From NCBI GenBank assembly GCA_964347475.1, contig CAYFYY010000007.1, positions 21,430 to 85,429 of the forward strand: DNA of 64,000 nucleotides, written 5' to 3'. The stretch's first letter is position 1. Each line of letters starts with the position of its first letter. Source of the DNA: GCA-020356105 sp964347475 (GTDB lineage Bacteria; Pseudomonadota; Alphaproteobacteria; UBA8366; JADFVY01). Below, in pieces: positions 26,880 through 35,814 of the stretch. The notes under the pieces are model-generated. The model had not been told where the DNA came from. It saw only the letters and a list, made by a program, of their open reading frames with translations, and ran no database searches. The translations under genes were made by a program, and so were the position numbers.

Positions 26880-27615
26880 ATCCGAGCAATCCGGCCAGTG
26901 AATGGACGAACAGGCTCAGCGACGTTGCCGCAAGCAGGACCGCGATCGCGATCCGGAAGCCCTGCTCGGTGAACCGGCTGGCCACCAGGCGTCCGAGCGC
27001 TACGCCACCCAGGGTCGCCGGCGCTAGCCAGCCCGCCAGCAACAGCGTCTCGCGCGCAATGCCGACCAGCGCCGCCTGGAACGCCACCGCCAGGATATAG
27101 GAGAACACGAAGGTCACCAGAACCGTGGCGCGGATCGTGTCCTTCGAATGCCGCAATACGGCCATACGGGCGGCCACCGGCGGCCCGGGCATCGCGAGGC
27201 TCGTATTCATGGCCCCCGACAACACCCCGACCCCGAGGTCGCGGGCGCGCTGCGTTCCGACGCCCCATCGCGCGCCGCCGAGGACTCCTGCCGCCGAGAG
27301 GGCCATATAGAATACGGCTGCGCCGGCCAGAAGTTTCAGGGTGTCGATGCTGACGGCCCGGAAGATCAGGATGCCGAAAGGAAATCCGGCGAGGCTTCCG
27401 AGCAGGATTCGTTTGAGGAGGGTCCAGTCGACGCTGCGCCACAGCGATGGCGTCAGTACGAGCGCAATCAGCAGGCTCAGCAGCATCGAAATCTGGATGG
27501 CGGACCCGCTGTTCAGGGTCAAGAGGATCACCGGCCCGGCGAGCACCCCGAAGCCGATTCCGGTCGCCGCCTGCAGCAGCGCTGCGACCAGCACGGAGGC
27601 CTGCAGGGCCAGCAT
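26872..27615 (-). CDS. TauE/SafE-family sulfite/anion exporter (copy A)
   Basis: 247 residues from the ATG at 27615 (AAGGTGGA upstream); a GTG at 27627 is the alternative. About eight membrane segments are visible. The TauE/SafE hallmarks are ATGIGFGVLAGPVILL in the first helices and GVGVLSGAMNTSLAMPGPPVAARM in the second half. The family exports sulfite, sulfoacetate or other organosulfur anions. It is a different subtype from the two other TauE/SafE genes here. It lies between another exporter and the CuyA-like enzyme in one operon, consistent with disposal of the sulfite made by C-S lyases. Confidence 0.88.
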   Translation of the reverse strand: MLALQASVLVAALLQAATGIGFGVLAGPVILLTLNSGSAIQISMLLSLLIALVLTPSLWRSVDWTLLKRILLGSLAGFPFGILIFRAVSIDTLKLLAGAAVFYMALSAAGVLGGARWGVGTQRARDLGVGVLSGAMNTSLAMPGPPVAARMAVLRHSKDTIRATVLVTFVFSYILAVAFQAALVGIARETLLLAGWLAPATLGGVALGRLVASRFTEQGFRIAIAVLLAATSLSLFVHSLAGLLGYV

Positions 27616-27641
27616 GGCGGCATCCACCTTGCGCGCCCCCG

Positions 27642-28418
27642 TCAGGCCGCCAGCAGGCCCGGCACGCCCTGCCAGACGAGGCGCAGACCGGTCAGCGTCA
27701 GCATGGCGAACACGATGCGGTAGAACCACCGGTCGCTCAGCATGCGGTGGAAGCGCAGCCCGAGCCAGACGCCGACCGGGATGGCGGGGGCCAGCGCCAG
27801 CGCGGTGCCGAGATTGCCGGGCGAGAGCTGCCCCAAAAGCCCGTAGGGGATCAGCTTGGTGTAGTTCACCACCGCGAAGAAGATCGCCATCGTCCCGACA
27901 TAGACCGACTTGTCCAGCCGCTGCGGCAGCAGGTAGACCTGCACCGGCGGCGAGCCGGCATGGGCGACCGTGCTGGTGAAGCCCGACAGCCCGGCCCACA
28001 GCACGCCGCGCGGGCCCGGCTGGCTCGGCGCCCGCTGGGCCCGGCGCAGCACGGTGTTGCCGGCAAAGCGCCAGGCGACGAAGGCCAGCGCCACCGCGCC
28101 GACGATCAGCCGCACGATGTCGTCGCTCAGATAGTGGAACGACAGCCCGCCGATGGTGATCCCGACGAGCGCGCCGGGCAGCATCAGCGCCATGTTGCGG
28201 CGGTGCCAGGCGTGGCGGTAGGCCCACAGCGCGGCGATGTCGAGGACGCACAGGATCGGCAGCAGGATCCCCGCGGCCTGCACCGGCGGAATCACCAGCG
28301 TCATCATCGGCACCGAGACGATGCCAAGCCCGCCGCCGACCCCGGTCTTGGAGATGCCCGAGATCACCACGGCCGGAAACGCGACGATGTAGAACAGCGG
28401 GTCGGTGATGAGGTCCAC
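27642..28418 (-). CDS. TauE/SafE-family sulfite/anion exporter (copy B)
   Basis: 258 residues from a GTG at 28418; the ATG at 28487 would add a stretch without membrane or signal character. The duplicate-half architecture is clear: SGISKTGVGGGLGIVSVPMM in the first half and GFTSTVAHAGSPPVQVYLLPQRLDKSVYVGT in the second. Both are conserved in the TauE/SafE family. The protein is a close paralogue of the frameshifted gene at 33021-33757, on the other side of the three-gene membrane-protein array. It is first in the operon with copy A and the CuyA-like gene. Confidence 0.9.
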   Translation of the reverse strand: MDLITDPLFYIVAFPAVVISGISKTGVGGGLGIVSVPMMTLVIPPVQAAGILLPILCVLDIAALWAYRHAWHRRNMALMLPGALVGITIGGLSFHYLSDDIVRLIVGAVALAFVAWRFAGNTVLRRAQRAPSQPGPRGVLWAGLSGFTSTVAHAGSPPVQVYLLPQRLDKSVYVGTMAIFFAVVNYTKLIPYGLLGQLSPGNLGTALALAPAIPVGVWLGLRFHRMLSDRWFYRIVFAMLTLTGLRLVWQGVPGLLAA

Positions 28419-28505
28419 CGGCGGGTGACTCCGCGGTCGCAGCGAAAGAGAAGGCCGGCAAATCCCGGCCGGCGGCGAGGCTAGCACGTTTCCGGGCGAA
28501 AGGCG

Positions 28506-30026
28506 CTAGCCCTGATAGCTGTCGGCGAGATCGCCGGTCTCGGTACAGTAGCCGCCGGGCGCCGGGGCGCGGCCCTCCAGAAGCACGTCGAATTGGAAAT
28601 TCAAATACCAGTGGGGACTGCCGCTGGGATGGCTGGAGTACATGGCGACCGCGTCCGGAGCGTGCCAGGAGAGCGCAATAGGGCAAGTTGTCCTGACGCA
28701 ATACCGAACCGTCGGTATCGGCGTTGCCTCGTCTTGTTCCTCTTCGGCTTCCCCCGATTCTGCTTTCCTGCGGTCCCTCTCCTCGTCGAAGCGCCTGGTG
28801 GCGTCATGCACCACATATGTCCACCGGTCTGATGTTTCGGGCCAGGGCCGGGCGTCCCGGTCGGCCGCATCGACCATGCCCGCGGTCACCGTCACGGTGC
28901 AGCTCAAACGGGCGATGCCGTCTTCCGGGTTCTCGACCAGATCCGGCAGAAGTCGGCCCAGACCTTCGTCGGGCGCGGCCGGCGACCAGTGTCCCAACTG
29001 GTTGATTGTCGCGACGATCTCCGCCTCGGGGCGCCCCGATTGCTGAAGGCCGTCCGCCCAGTGGGCCAGTGCCGCCCCGGTACCGGTGCCAGCGGAAAGC
29101 GCAGGGATTGAAGCTGTAATCAGAACGAGTGTGAAGTGAACCGGCAAGATCAGAGCGGCAAGCGACGCGGCAAATCCGATGATCGCGACCGAAATGCGGA
29201 CGGGCATGCCGACGGCTTTCGTCCCGCTGCGGCCGGGCCTAAGGTCCGGCGGATCGTCTTCTGAAACGTCGTCCCGTTGCGCAATTTCCCGCCATGAAAC
29301 CAGGAGTCCGGCGGTCACCAGAAATCCCAGTGGCACGACCGGGAAGGCCAGGAACAGGTCCCACACCGTCGGTATGTGGTTCCAACGCACGGTATCGAGC
29401 AGATAATAGGACAGGATGGCGGGCCCGATTAGGACAGGAATCAATATCAATGATTCCATAGCAATAAGTCCGGAAATCCAGACCGAGAGGACGCGGGACG
29501 CGCCGGACCGGCCGTTCCGGCGAGTGGCGGCGCCGGCATCCGCCCGTTCGGCCCACGGCCGGATCGCGAATGCCAGGCCGAGAAGCAGGGCCGCCAGCGC
29601 CAGCAGGATCGCCGTCTTCGACAACCAGGGCAGATAATCCGCCGGTCCGAACGGAAACGAGGGGCCGTCCGGATCCCCTTCGAAAATCCCGACAATTCGC
29701 TCCCACTGATATGCGTGGTAGAGCCATGTCAGAAGCGAGGCGAGGAGAAGCGCCACGACCGACATCAGGGCGCTCATCGTGCACAGAAATTGAAGTATAA
29801 ACTCTTTGAACTCCCGGAACGCCATTTTGAGCCGTTTCCATCGATCGCGGTATCCGATCAATGGCCACAGCGAATAGGTCAGATCCACCGCGACAATCGC
29901 GCCCAAGGTGACCAGAAAGCCCGCCGGCCACAGGACGGAAAACACCGCCGCCATCGCCGCGAACAGGAGAACGGTGTGCAACAGCCAGCGCCCCGCCTTG
30001 CCTTGCCACGTGTGACGAGTCCGCAT
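28506..30026 (-). CDS. Tandem paralogue 3: multi-pass membrane protein with C-terminal SSHPS/GGYC domain
   Basis: 506 residues from the ATG at 30026, with AGGGGTGA upstream and five bases after the stop of the preceding paralogue. About seven membrane segments fill residues 14-330, including a motif VWDLFLAFPVVPLG shared by the paralogues (WD-x4-F/Y-P-x2-P). The soluble C-terminal part (about 330-506) has four cysteines: SCTVT, RYCVRTTC and GGYC. It also has the invariant SSHPS and ends GGYCTETGDLADSYQG. A charged Glu/Lys-rich loop precedes RYC. I know no family that fits. The paired cysteines suggest an extracytoplasmic, disulfide-bonded domain. Confidence 0.8.
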   Translation of the reverse strand: MRTRHTWQGKAGRWLLHTVLLFAAMAAVFSVLWPAGFLVTLGAIVAVDLTYSLWPLIGYRDRWKRLKMAFREFKEFILQFLCTMSALMSVVALLLASLLTWLYHAYQWERIVGIFEGDPDGPSFPFGPADYLPWLSKTAILLALAALLLGLAFAIRPWAERADAGAATRRNGRSGASRVLSVWISGLIAMESLILIPVLIGPAILSYYLLDTVRWNHIPTVWDLFLAFPVVPLGFLVTAGLLVSWREIAQRDDVSEDDPPDLRPGRSGTKAVGMPVRISVAIIGFAASLAALILPVHFTLVLITASIPALSAGTGTGAALAHWADGLQQSGRPEAEIVATINQLGHWSPAAPDEGLGRLLPDLVENPEDGIARLSCTVTVTAGMVDAADRDARPWPETSDRWTYVVHDATRRFDEERDRRKAESGEAEEEQDEATPIPTVRYCVRTTCPIALSWHAPDAVAMYSSHPSGSPHWYLNFQFDVLLEGRAPAPGGYCTETGDLADSYQG

Positions 30027-30031
30027 GCCGT

Positions 30032-31529
30032 TCACCCCTGAAAGCTCTCGGCGAGGCTGCCGTCGGCCAGGCAGTAGCCGCCCGGCACGGCCGCCACGCC
30101 GTCGGCGGAGAGGTCGAAATAGAGCGGATGCATCCAGTCCGGCCTGGCGCTGGGGTGGCTGGAGACGAGGGCGATCGCATCGGGGGCCCGCCAGACCACC
30201 GGGCTGGGACAGGCGACACGGAGGCAGTAGCGGACCGCCCCCGACGCGGAATTTCGGTCCGCGTCTTCGTCTTTCCCTCCTGAGTCCCCTGTACCCGAGG
30301 GCGACCGGCTCTGACGGTCCTTGATCCGCGGCGCCGGCAGATCGGGCCACGGGGCGGTGGCCAGTTCGGCGGCGTCGACAAGACCGGCCGCGACGGTCAT
30401 CGGGCACCTCCACGCGCCGTCGGCCCCGTCCGGGTCCCGGTCCGACGACTGAAGCAGCCTCGCCAAGCCCTGTGTCGGCGCGTCGGGCGACCAGAAGCCG
30501 TTTTCGTTGATCATGCCCGCGATTTCCGCGGGCGATCGGCCGGATCGCCGCTGTTCGCCGGCCCACCGGTCGAGGGCATCGCGGGACAGCGTCCCGGTAA
30601 TGAGCGCCTGCGCCGACGCGCCGGCAGCAACGGTTCCGACATGGGCGTAATGGCTGAAGATCCCTGCGACCGTCAGAAACCCCGCCAAGGCGACGGCGGC
30701 AAAGCCCGGCGTGCGGATCCCGACGAGCCTCAGGGGCATGCCTGCGAGCCTGCCGTCCGGCGGAACCGGCGGTGCGTCCGGCGGCAGCTCCAACTGGTAC
30801 AGAACGTCGCGTACCGTCACAACCATCGCCGCGACCACGAAGAGGCCAATTGGCAGGGCGGGATAGAACAGGACCATGTCCCAGGCGTTCGGGGCTTTGT
30901 CCTGCAGGATCTCCCGGAGAAGGATACGGAAATCACCCGCGCATTTGGCCAGGATGACCAGCAACTCGATGAACTGGACGAACACGAACCCGATCAGCCA
31001 GAAGGACAGGACGCTGGCGGCGCGCGGTCGGAGCCCCGGCGGCCGGGCCGCCCCGGACCCCTTTTTTCGCCAGCTTCGGCCGGAGCGCCAGCGCCAGGCT
31101 CAGCAGCAGGGCCGCGACCAACAACAGGATTACGGCCATGCCGACCTTGTTCGTATAATTTCCGGGAATGACATTGGCGGCGGCGGAGAGAAAACTCAGA
31201 CCCGATATCGCGCCGGAGACGTCCCAGCGATAGGCGTTTGCAAGCCACAAGAGCGGCGCGGCAATACCAAGCGCCAGCGCCGCCGACGCACCGCTGAGGC
31301 CGCAGACGAGAAGCATTCCCGCGCCCTTGGACGGCACATCGGGCGTGTTTCGCAGCTCGCGATACAGAAAGATCGGCGACACAATGTAAGCGAGGCAGAC
31401 CAGCGCGCCGATGAAAGAGCCGTCGGAATAGCCGACGGTCGCGAAAAGGATGGCAAGCGTTGCGGACAGCAGGGCGGTCCGCCCGAGCCAGCGCAACGCA
31501 TTCCGGTGCCGGCCATTCGTCTTCAGCAT
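30032..31529 (-). pseudogene. Tandem paralogue 2, apparently frameshifted membrane protein
   Basis: The N-terminal part reads from the ATG at 31529 (AAGGGG upstream, five bases after the previous stop) through four to five membrane segments to about 31067. The homologous continuation (SVLSFWLIGFVFVQFIELL, AWDMVLFYPALPIGLF, then the SSHPS and GGYC domain) lies in the +1 frame down to 30032. The switch falls at a run of six A and four G (plus-strand 31058-31067), and removal of one base restores about 498 codons alignable with both neighbours. It may be a sequencing error, a phase-variable tract or a recent mutation. Without repair the gene would end at 30933. Confidence 0.78.
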
Positions 31530-31534
31530 CCCCT

Positions 31535-32923
31535 TCAGCCCTGATACCTCCCCGCCAGCCGGCCGTCCGCGGTGCAGTAACCGCCCGGCGCCGGGGCGCG
31601 GCCTTGGGCGAACAGGTCGACGAACAAATTGTAGCTCCAGCCGCGGTTGCGCGAGGGGTGGCTGGAATGGAGGATGACCACGGGCCTTTCATGCCACACG
31701 GCGGGCGACGGGCAGGCCAGGCGCAGGCAGTAGCCGACCGCCGGCAGCGGTCGGAATCCGGCCTCGTAGCCGGCGATCCACGGCTCGTTGCGCAGGGCCG
31801 AGTTGTCGGCGACGCGGGCGTCGATGGTGATGCGGCACTGGTCGCTGAGGCCCAGCTCCTCCAGGGTGCCGCCAAATTGGGACAGGGCGCCGGGGCGGCG
31901 GGGGCCGGGCCCTTCGGCGCTCCAGCCGCCCTGCGTGCGGAGTTCGGCGGCGATCGCCGCCGGCTCGCGCCCTTCCGCCTCCTGCGCCGCGATCCAGGCG
32001 TCGGTGGCGCGCGAGACCTCGCCCCAGCTGACGATCATCGTCGTCGCGCCGAGGGACGCGACGATGCCGATATGCAGGACCTGGAGATACCATCCGTAAC
32101 CGACTCCGACGCTCGCCACGGCCGTCAGCAGGCCCGGCACGCGGCCGCGTGACGGCCGGCGCGGGGCGCGCAGCGACGCCAGCGCCGCCGGCTGCAGCCG
32201 CCGGAACGCCACCATCAACACCGATGACGCCAGGAGGGCGGCGGGAAGCAGCGGGAACGCCTCGGCGACGTCCCAGAGGACGACAGTGCGGTCCGGGTTC
32301 GCGGCCTGCAGCAGCGGCGGCAGCGAAAAGGTGCCGACGACGACGTTGGCGAGGCTCAGCACCCCGAACCCCAAGAGAAGCCAGGCCGCCGCCGCCGGCC
32401 ACAGACTCGCGAATCCCTCGTCGCCGATGCGCTTGAGGCAGGCACCCACGCTCTCGCGGTCGCGTCGCAGCAGGGTCGTCGCGGCAAGGAACACCGCTGC
32501 CGCCGCGACGATCAGGCCGAGCGCGAGGGACAGTGCGGACGCCAGCGCCAGCGGAAACCCCAGCCCGAACCCGTGCGGGTCGAGGATTTCCGTTCGGTAG
32601 GCGGCGTGGAACCAGACCGTGGACACCAGGACGGAGAAGCCGGCCGCCATGGCGACGGCGCTCGCCAGCTGGGCCAGCGAGAACGCGGCGACGCGGCGCG
32701 TCGACGGCAGCTCGGTCGCACGATCGAGAAACGCCACCAGCGGGGCACCGATCACATAGCCCAGGACGACCGCCAGCGGCATGAAGAGGTACAGGTCCGT
32801 GACCGTGGTCCAGTACAGCGGCGCGGCCAGGAACAGGAACACCGCCAAGGCTTCCAGAAGGCTCCAGCCGTAGGCCGGCACCGCCGTTCTCGTATTCGGA
32901 CCTTGCGTGTAGCTGGTTGCCAT
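31535..32923 (-). CDS. Tandem paralogue 1: multi-pass membrane protein with C-terminal SSHPS/GGYC domain
   Basis: 462 residues from the ATG at 32923 (GGGG-rich site upstream), first gene of the three-gene array. Seven or so membrane segments lie between residues 19 and 296, including LWDVAEAFPLLPAAL, the array's WD-x4-F-P motif. The soluble part (about 297-462) has QGGWS, DQCRIT, GYCLRLAC and HSSHPS, and ends PAPGGYCTADGRLAGRYQG, with the same four cysteines as its paralogues. The function is unknown and I recognise no named domain. It is preceded by a TauE/SafE gene on the same strand about 100 bp away. Confidence 0.82.
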   Translation of the reverse strand: MATSYTQGPNTRTAVPAYGWSLLEALAVFLFLAAPLYWTTVTDLYLFMPLAVVLGYVIGAPLVAFLDRATELPSTRRVAAFSLAQLASAVAMAAGFSVLVSTVWFHAAYRTEILDPHGFGLGFPLALASALSLALGLIVAAAAVFLAATTLLRRDRESVGACLKRIGDEGFASLWPAAAAWLLLGFGVLSLANVVVGTFSLPPLLQAANPDRTVVLWDVAEAFPLLPAALLASSVLMVAFRRLQPAALASLRAPRRPSRGRVPGLLTAVASVGVGYGWYLQVLHIGIVASLGATTMIVSWGEVSRATDAWIAAQEAEGREPAAIAAELRTQGGWSAEGPGPRRPGALSQFGGTLEELGLSDQCRITIDARVADNSALRNEPWIAGYEAGFRPLPAVGYCLRLACPSPAVWHERPVVILHSSHPSRNRGWSYNLFVDLFAQGRAPAPGGYCTADGRLAGRYQG

Positions 32924-33020
32924 GGCACCCCGTTTCCGGCCGGTCGCGCAGAATGGCAAAACCGGGGCCAAACACTCTAGCGGGAAAGGTCTAACTCTCT
33001 GTTAACCGGCGGTTGACCAC

Positions 33021-33757
33021 TTAGCCGGCAAGCCCTTCAATGCCCTGCCAGACGAGGCGGCAGCCGGTCAGGAAGATCAGTGCATAGCAGACGCGGTAGA
33101 ACAGCTCTTCCGGCAGGCGCTTCTGAACGGTGACACCGAGCCAGATGCCGACCGGCGCCACCGGGGCGAGCAGCGCCGCCGTCGTAAGGTTGGTTGCGTC
33201 CAGCATGCCCAGCAGCGCATAGGGTACCAGCTTCATGATGTCCACGAGGGCGAACAGGATCACCGTCGTGCCGATGAAGACGCGCTTGTCCAGACGCTGC
33301 GGCAACAAGTTGATATGCGCCGGCGGGCTGCCGCCGTGGGCGACGACGCTGGTAAAGCCGCCGACCCCGACCCAGCGATAGAGCGTGAACAGGATGGCGA
33401 TGGCGCCGACGAGGATGCGGATCATGTCGTCGTTCATGTAGCGGAAGGTGAGGCCGCCGATCACCACCCCGAGCAGCGAGCCGGGCAGCATGGTCGCAAG
33501 GTTGCGGCGGTCGAAGACCCCCAGTAGGCGCGCAGGCTGAACACATCCATGAACAAGAGCAGCGGCATCAGCATCGCGGCCGCCTGCACCGGCGGCACGA
33601 TCAGCACCATCAGCGGCTCCGCCATGATGCCGAGCCCGCCGCCGACGCCGGCCTTGGAAAACCCGACGATCAGCACGGCGGGGACCGCCAACGCGTAGAA
33701 CCATGCATCGCTGATGAATTCCAAGCGCTGCACCCTTCGCATCGGCCCGGCTCGCAT
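33021..33757 (-). pseudogene. TauE/SafE-family exporter (copy C), apparently frameshifted
   Basis: The first half (from the ATG at 33757, GGAGGCGG upstream) reads VLIVGFSKAGVGGGLGIMAE and runs to FSLRAYWG. The second half (FDRRNLATMLPGSLLGVVIGG, then GFTSVVAHGGSPPAHINLL and the C-terminus) lies in another frame. The break is at five G (plus-strand C run 33518-33522). One extra G would give AYWGVFDRRN, matching AYRHAWHRRN in copy B, and a normal 245-residue protein. As it stands the gene is split. It is a close paralogue of 27642-28418 and shares the family's sulfite-export role if functional. Confidence 0.82.
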
Positions 33758-33874
33758 CCGCCTCCGGGGCCGGCGGCATGCCCGTGTTGTTCCGATTCTT
33801 GCTTGCGGGCAAGTGCTTTACCATGCGAGGGCGCGAACCGATAGCGGATGTCGCGATATCCTGCGGGGGTGCTC

Positions 33875-33902
33875 TTGACACGCTTTCGATTACGCGTAAT
33901 TC
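33875..33902 (+). promoter_or_regulatory. Putative promoter and ATTACGCGTAAT palindrome before the Crp-type gene
   Basis: TTGACA (33875-33880) is followed after 16 bases by TAATTC, and a perfect 12-bp palindrome ATTACGCGTAAT (33888-33899) lies in the spacer. A little downstream two GTATAC boxes occur near 33916-33945. The palindrome could be an autoregulatory site; it is not a canonical FNR or CRP box. Confidence 0.4.
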
Positions 33903-33962
33903 ATGCCCTACGTATACCGGACAGTTGCCGAAATCTGGTATACTCGTACCCGAGGTTCGATC

Positions 33963-34676
33963 ATGCCAGTCGCCAAGGAAGACAGGACAGCCGAAAGCAC
34001 CCGCGCCAGCCTGAAGGCGCTTGACGGCGAGGCCGCGGACCGGCTCGCGGCGATGTCGCGAACGATCACCGTGCCGGCGGGCCGGACGGTGATGATGGAG
34101 GGTGCGCCGGCGACCGAACTGTTCAGCGTGTCCAGCGGCATCGTCAGCGTGTTCAAGCTGATGCCGGACGGGCGGCGGCAGATCACCGGTTTCCTCTATC
34201 CCGGCAGCTTCCTCGGCGTCACCTTCAACGCCGAAACCACGTATGCCTACAGTGCCGACGCGGTCACCGCCGTGACGCTGCGTTCGTATCCGCGCCGCAA
34301 TTTCGAGCGCCTGCTCGACGAGGTGCCTGGGATCCGCCGCGCTTTCATCGCCGCCATGGCCGACGAGCTGACCGAGGCGCAGGACCGCATGCTGCTGCTG
34401 GCCCACCGGTCCGCCAGCGAGCGGCTGGCCTGTTTTCTGCTGACCCTTGCACAGCGTCAGGCCGGCCCGGGCGGCGCGCCGGTCGATGCCGTCTTCATCC
34501 CGATGCGGGGCAGCGACATCGCCGACTATCTGGGACTGACCGCCGAGACGGTGAGCCGCACGCTCGCCACCTTCCGGCGCAAAGGGATCGTCGTGATCCG
34601 CCGGGGCGGCCATACGGAAATCCTCGACCGGCCGGCGCTGGAAGCCCTCGCGGGGCCGCTGTCCCGCCAGATCTGA
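33963..34676 (+). CDS. Crp/Fnr-family transcriptional regulator
   Basis: 237 residues starting MPVAKEDRTAEST, with CGAGG upstream. The cyclic-nucleotide-binding-like beta barrel (about residues 25-135) includes FSVSSGIVSVFKLMPDGRRQITGFLYPGSFLG. The long dimer helix is followed by a winged helix with DIADYLGLTAETVSRTLATFRRKGIV (about residues 180-205). The E-x2-S-R recognition residues are of the FNR/FixK type. None of the N-terminal iron-sulfur cysteines of FNR is present, so an oxygen-sensing cluster is unlikely. It may respond to another signal as FixK or Dnr proteins do. The targets are not apparent. Confidence 0.9.
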   Translation: MPVAKEDRTAESTRASLKALDGEAADRLAAMSRTITVPAGRTVMMEGAPATELFSVSSGIVSVFKLMPDGRRQITGFLYPGSFLGVTFNAETTYAYSADAVTAVTLRSYPRRNFERLLDEVPGIRRAFIAAMADELTEAQDRMLLLAHRSASERLACFLLTLAQRQAGPGGAPVDAVFIPMRGSDIADYLGLTAETVSRTLATFRRKGIVVIRRGGHTEILDRPALEALAGPLSRQI

Positions 34677-34800
34677 CCACAGCGCGCGGATTCCGCGTCC
34701 TGGTCACGGCAATGTGACCATGCACGGCTGCCTTCGGGATAGTTCCGTGAAAAATTGGTGGCATCTGCGTTGGCGTCACGAACACGAAGGAGCCCCCGTC

Positions 34801-35262
34801 ATGCCGATCCGTCCGCCTCTGGCCGTCTTCATCATCGCCATCGGCCTCGTGTCGCACGCCTCCGTCGCGCCGGCGCTCGCCAAGGATCCGGTCTCGACCG
34901 GCACGTTCAGCGACCTTGCCGTCAGCGGCTACGATCCGGTCGCCTATTTCCGGCAGGGCAAACCCGTCAGGGGGCAGAGCGCGCTGGAATATGCGTGGAA
35001 CGGCGCCACGTGGCGGTTCTCCAGCATGGAGAACCTTGCCGCCTTCAAGGCCAGTCCACAGGAATTCGCGCCTCAATACGGCGGTTACTGCGCCTGGGCG
35101 GTAAGCCAGGGATATACCGCCAAGAGCGACCCCGAAGCATGGCGCATCGTCGACGGCAAGCTGTATCTCAACTACAGCAAGGACATACAGAAACGCTGGG
35201 AACAGGACATCCCCGGGAATATCGACAAGGCCGACGCCAACTGGCCCGCAGTGCTCGAGTAG
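34801..35262 (+). CDS. Secreted YHS-domain protein
   Basis: 153 residues with AAGGAG upstream. Residues 1-27 are a signal peptide (ending PALAK), so the protein is periplasmic. The YHS-type core is DLAVSGYDPVAYFRQGKPVRG, followed by YAWNGATWRFSSMENLAAFKASPQEFAPQYGGYCAWAV. This matches the secreted YHS family, in which a Cys and acidic residues may bind metal, often copper. It follows the Crp-type gene by about 125 bp. Confidence 0.9.
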   Translation: MPIRPPLAVFIIAIGLVSHASVAPALAKDPVSTGTFSDLAVSGYDPVAYFRQGKPVRGQSALEYAWNGATWRFSSMENLAAFKASPQEFAPQYGGYCAWAVSQGYTAKSDPEAWRIVDGKLYLNYSKDIQKRWEQDIPGNIDKADANWPAVLE

Positions 35263-35283
35263 CCGGTGTGCCGTGAGGCACGG

Positions 35284-35808
35284 TCAGGCCGGTGTGACCT
35301 CTCCTTTCGTGTCGTGCCGTGCCAGCCACGCATCGTCCGCCAGTACGACGGATGTTTCGATCTGACGATCGGGGACGTCCCAGTAACGGCGCAGCAGGGC
35401 CGGGGTCTCGGCGCGTGGCAGCAGATGGAACCCGTGCTTGCGATAGAAACCGACGGCCCAGTCGGCGGCGGCCCAGGTGCCGACCAGCAGCGGGCCGTCG
35501 CTGAACGCGCGGATATGCTGCAGCAGCCGGCCGCCGATGCCGCGACGGCGCATCGCCGAGCGCACATAGGCGTGGCGGATCAGCACGACATCCTCGACCG
35601 GCTGCAGTCCCATCACGCCGAGCAGCCTGCTGTCGCCTTCGAAGGCCCAGAACTTGACGCCCGCCGCGATGTCCTTGGCCAGCGCGTCGCGCGGCATATA
35701 GGGGTCGCGCCACCGGTCCGCGGGGATCACCCCCTTGTAGGCCCGCGCCGCATCGTTGACGATCGTCAGGATGTCTTCGAAGTCGCGTTGCGTGCAATAG
35801 CGGATCAT
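35284..35808 (-). CDS. GNAT-family N-acetyltransferase
   Basis: 174 residues. The acetyl-CoA-binding motif is VRSAMRRRGIGGRLLQHI (R/Q-x2-G-x-G/A), preceded by the beta4 strand VVLIRHAYV and followed by WAAADWAVGFYRKHGF. No signal peptide. It starts six bases after the stop of the gamma-glutamyltransferase gene, so the two are probably co-transcribed. The acceptor substrate cannot be told from sequence. Confidence 0.9.
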   Translation of the reverse strand: MIRYCTQRDFEDILTIVNDAARAYKGVIPADRWRDPYMPRDALAKDIAAGVKFWAFEGDSRLLGVMGLQPVEDVVLIRHAYVRSAMRRRGIGGRLLQHIRAFSDGPLLVGTWAAADWAVGFYRKHGFHLLPRAETPALLRRYWDVPDRQIETSVVLADDAWLARHDTKGEVTPA

Positions 35809-35814
35809 GGCGGG

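Noticed and set aside
31058..31067. Programmed -1 ribosomal frameshift at AAAAAAG in the middle paralogue.
   Set aside because: The homologous continuation is in the +1 frame, not -1, and no stimulatory structure is seen, so a single-base indel is simpler.
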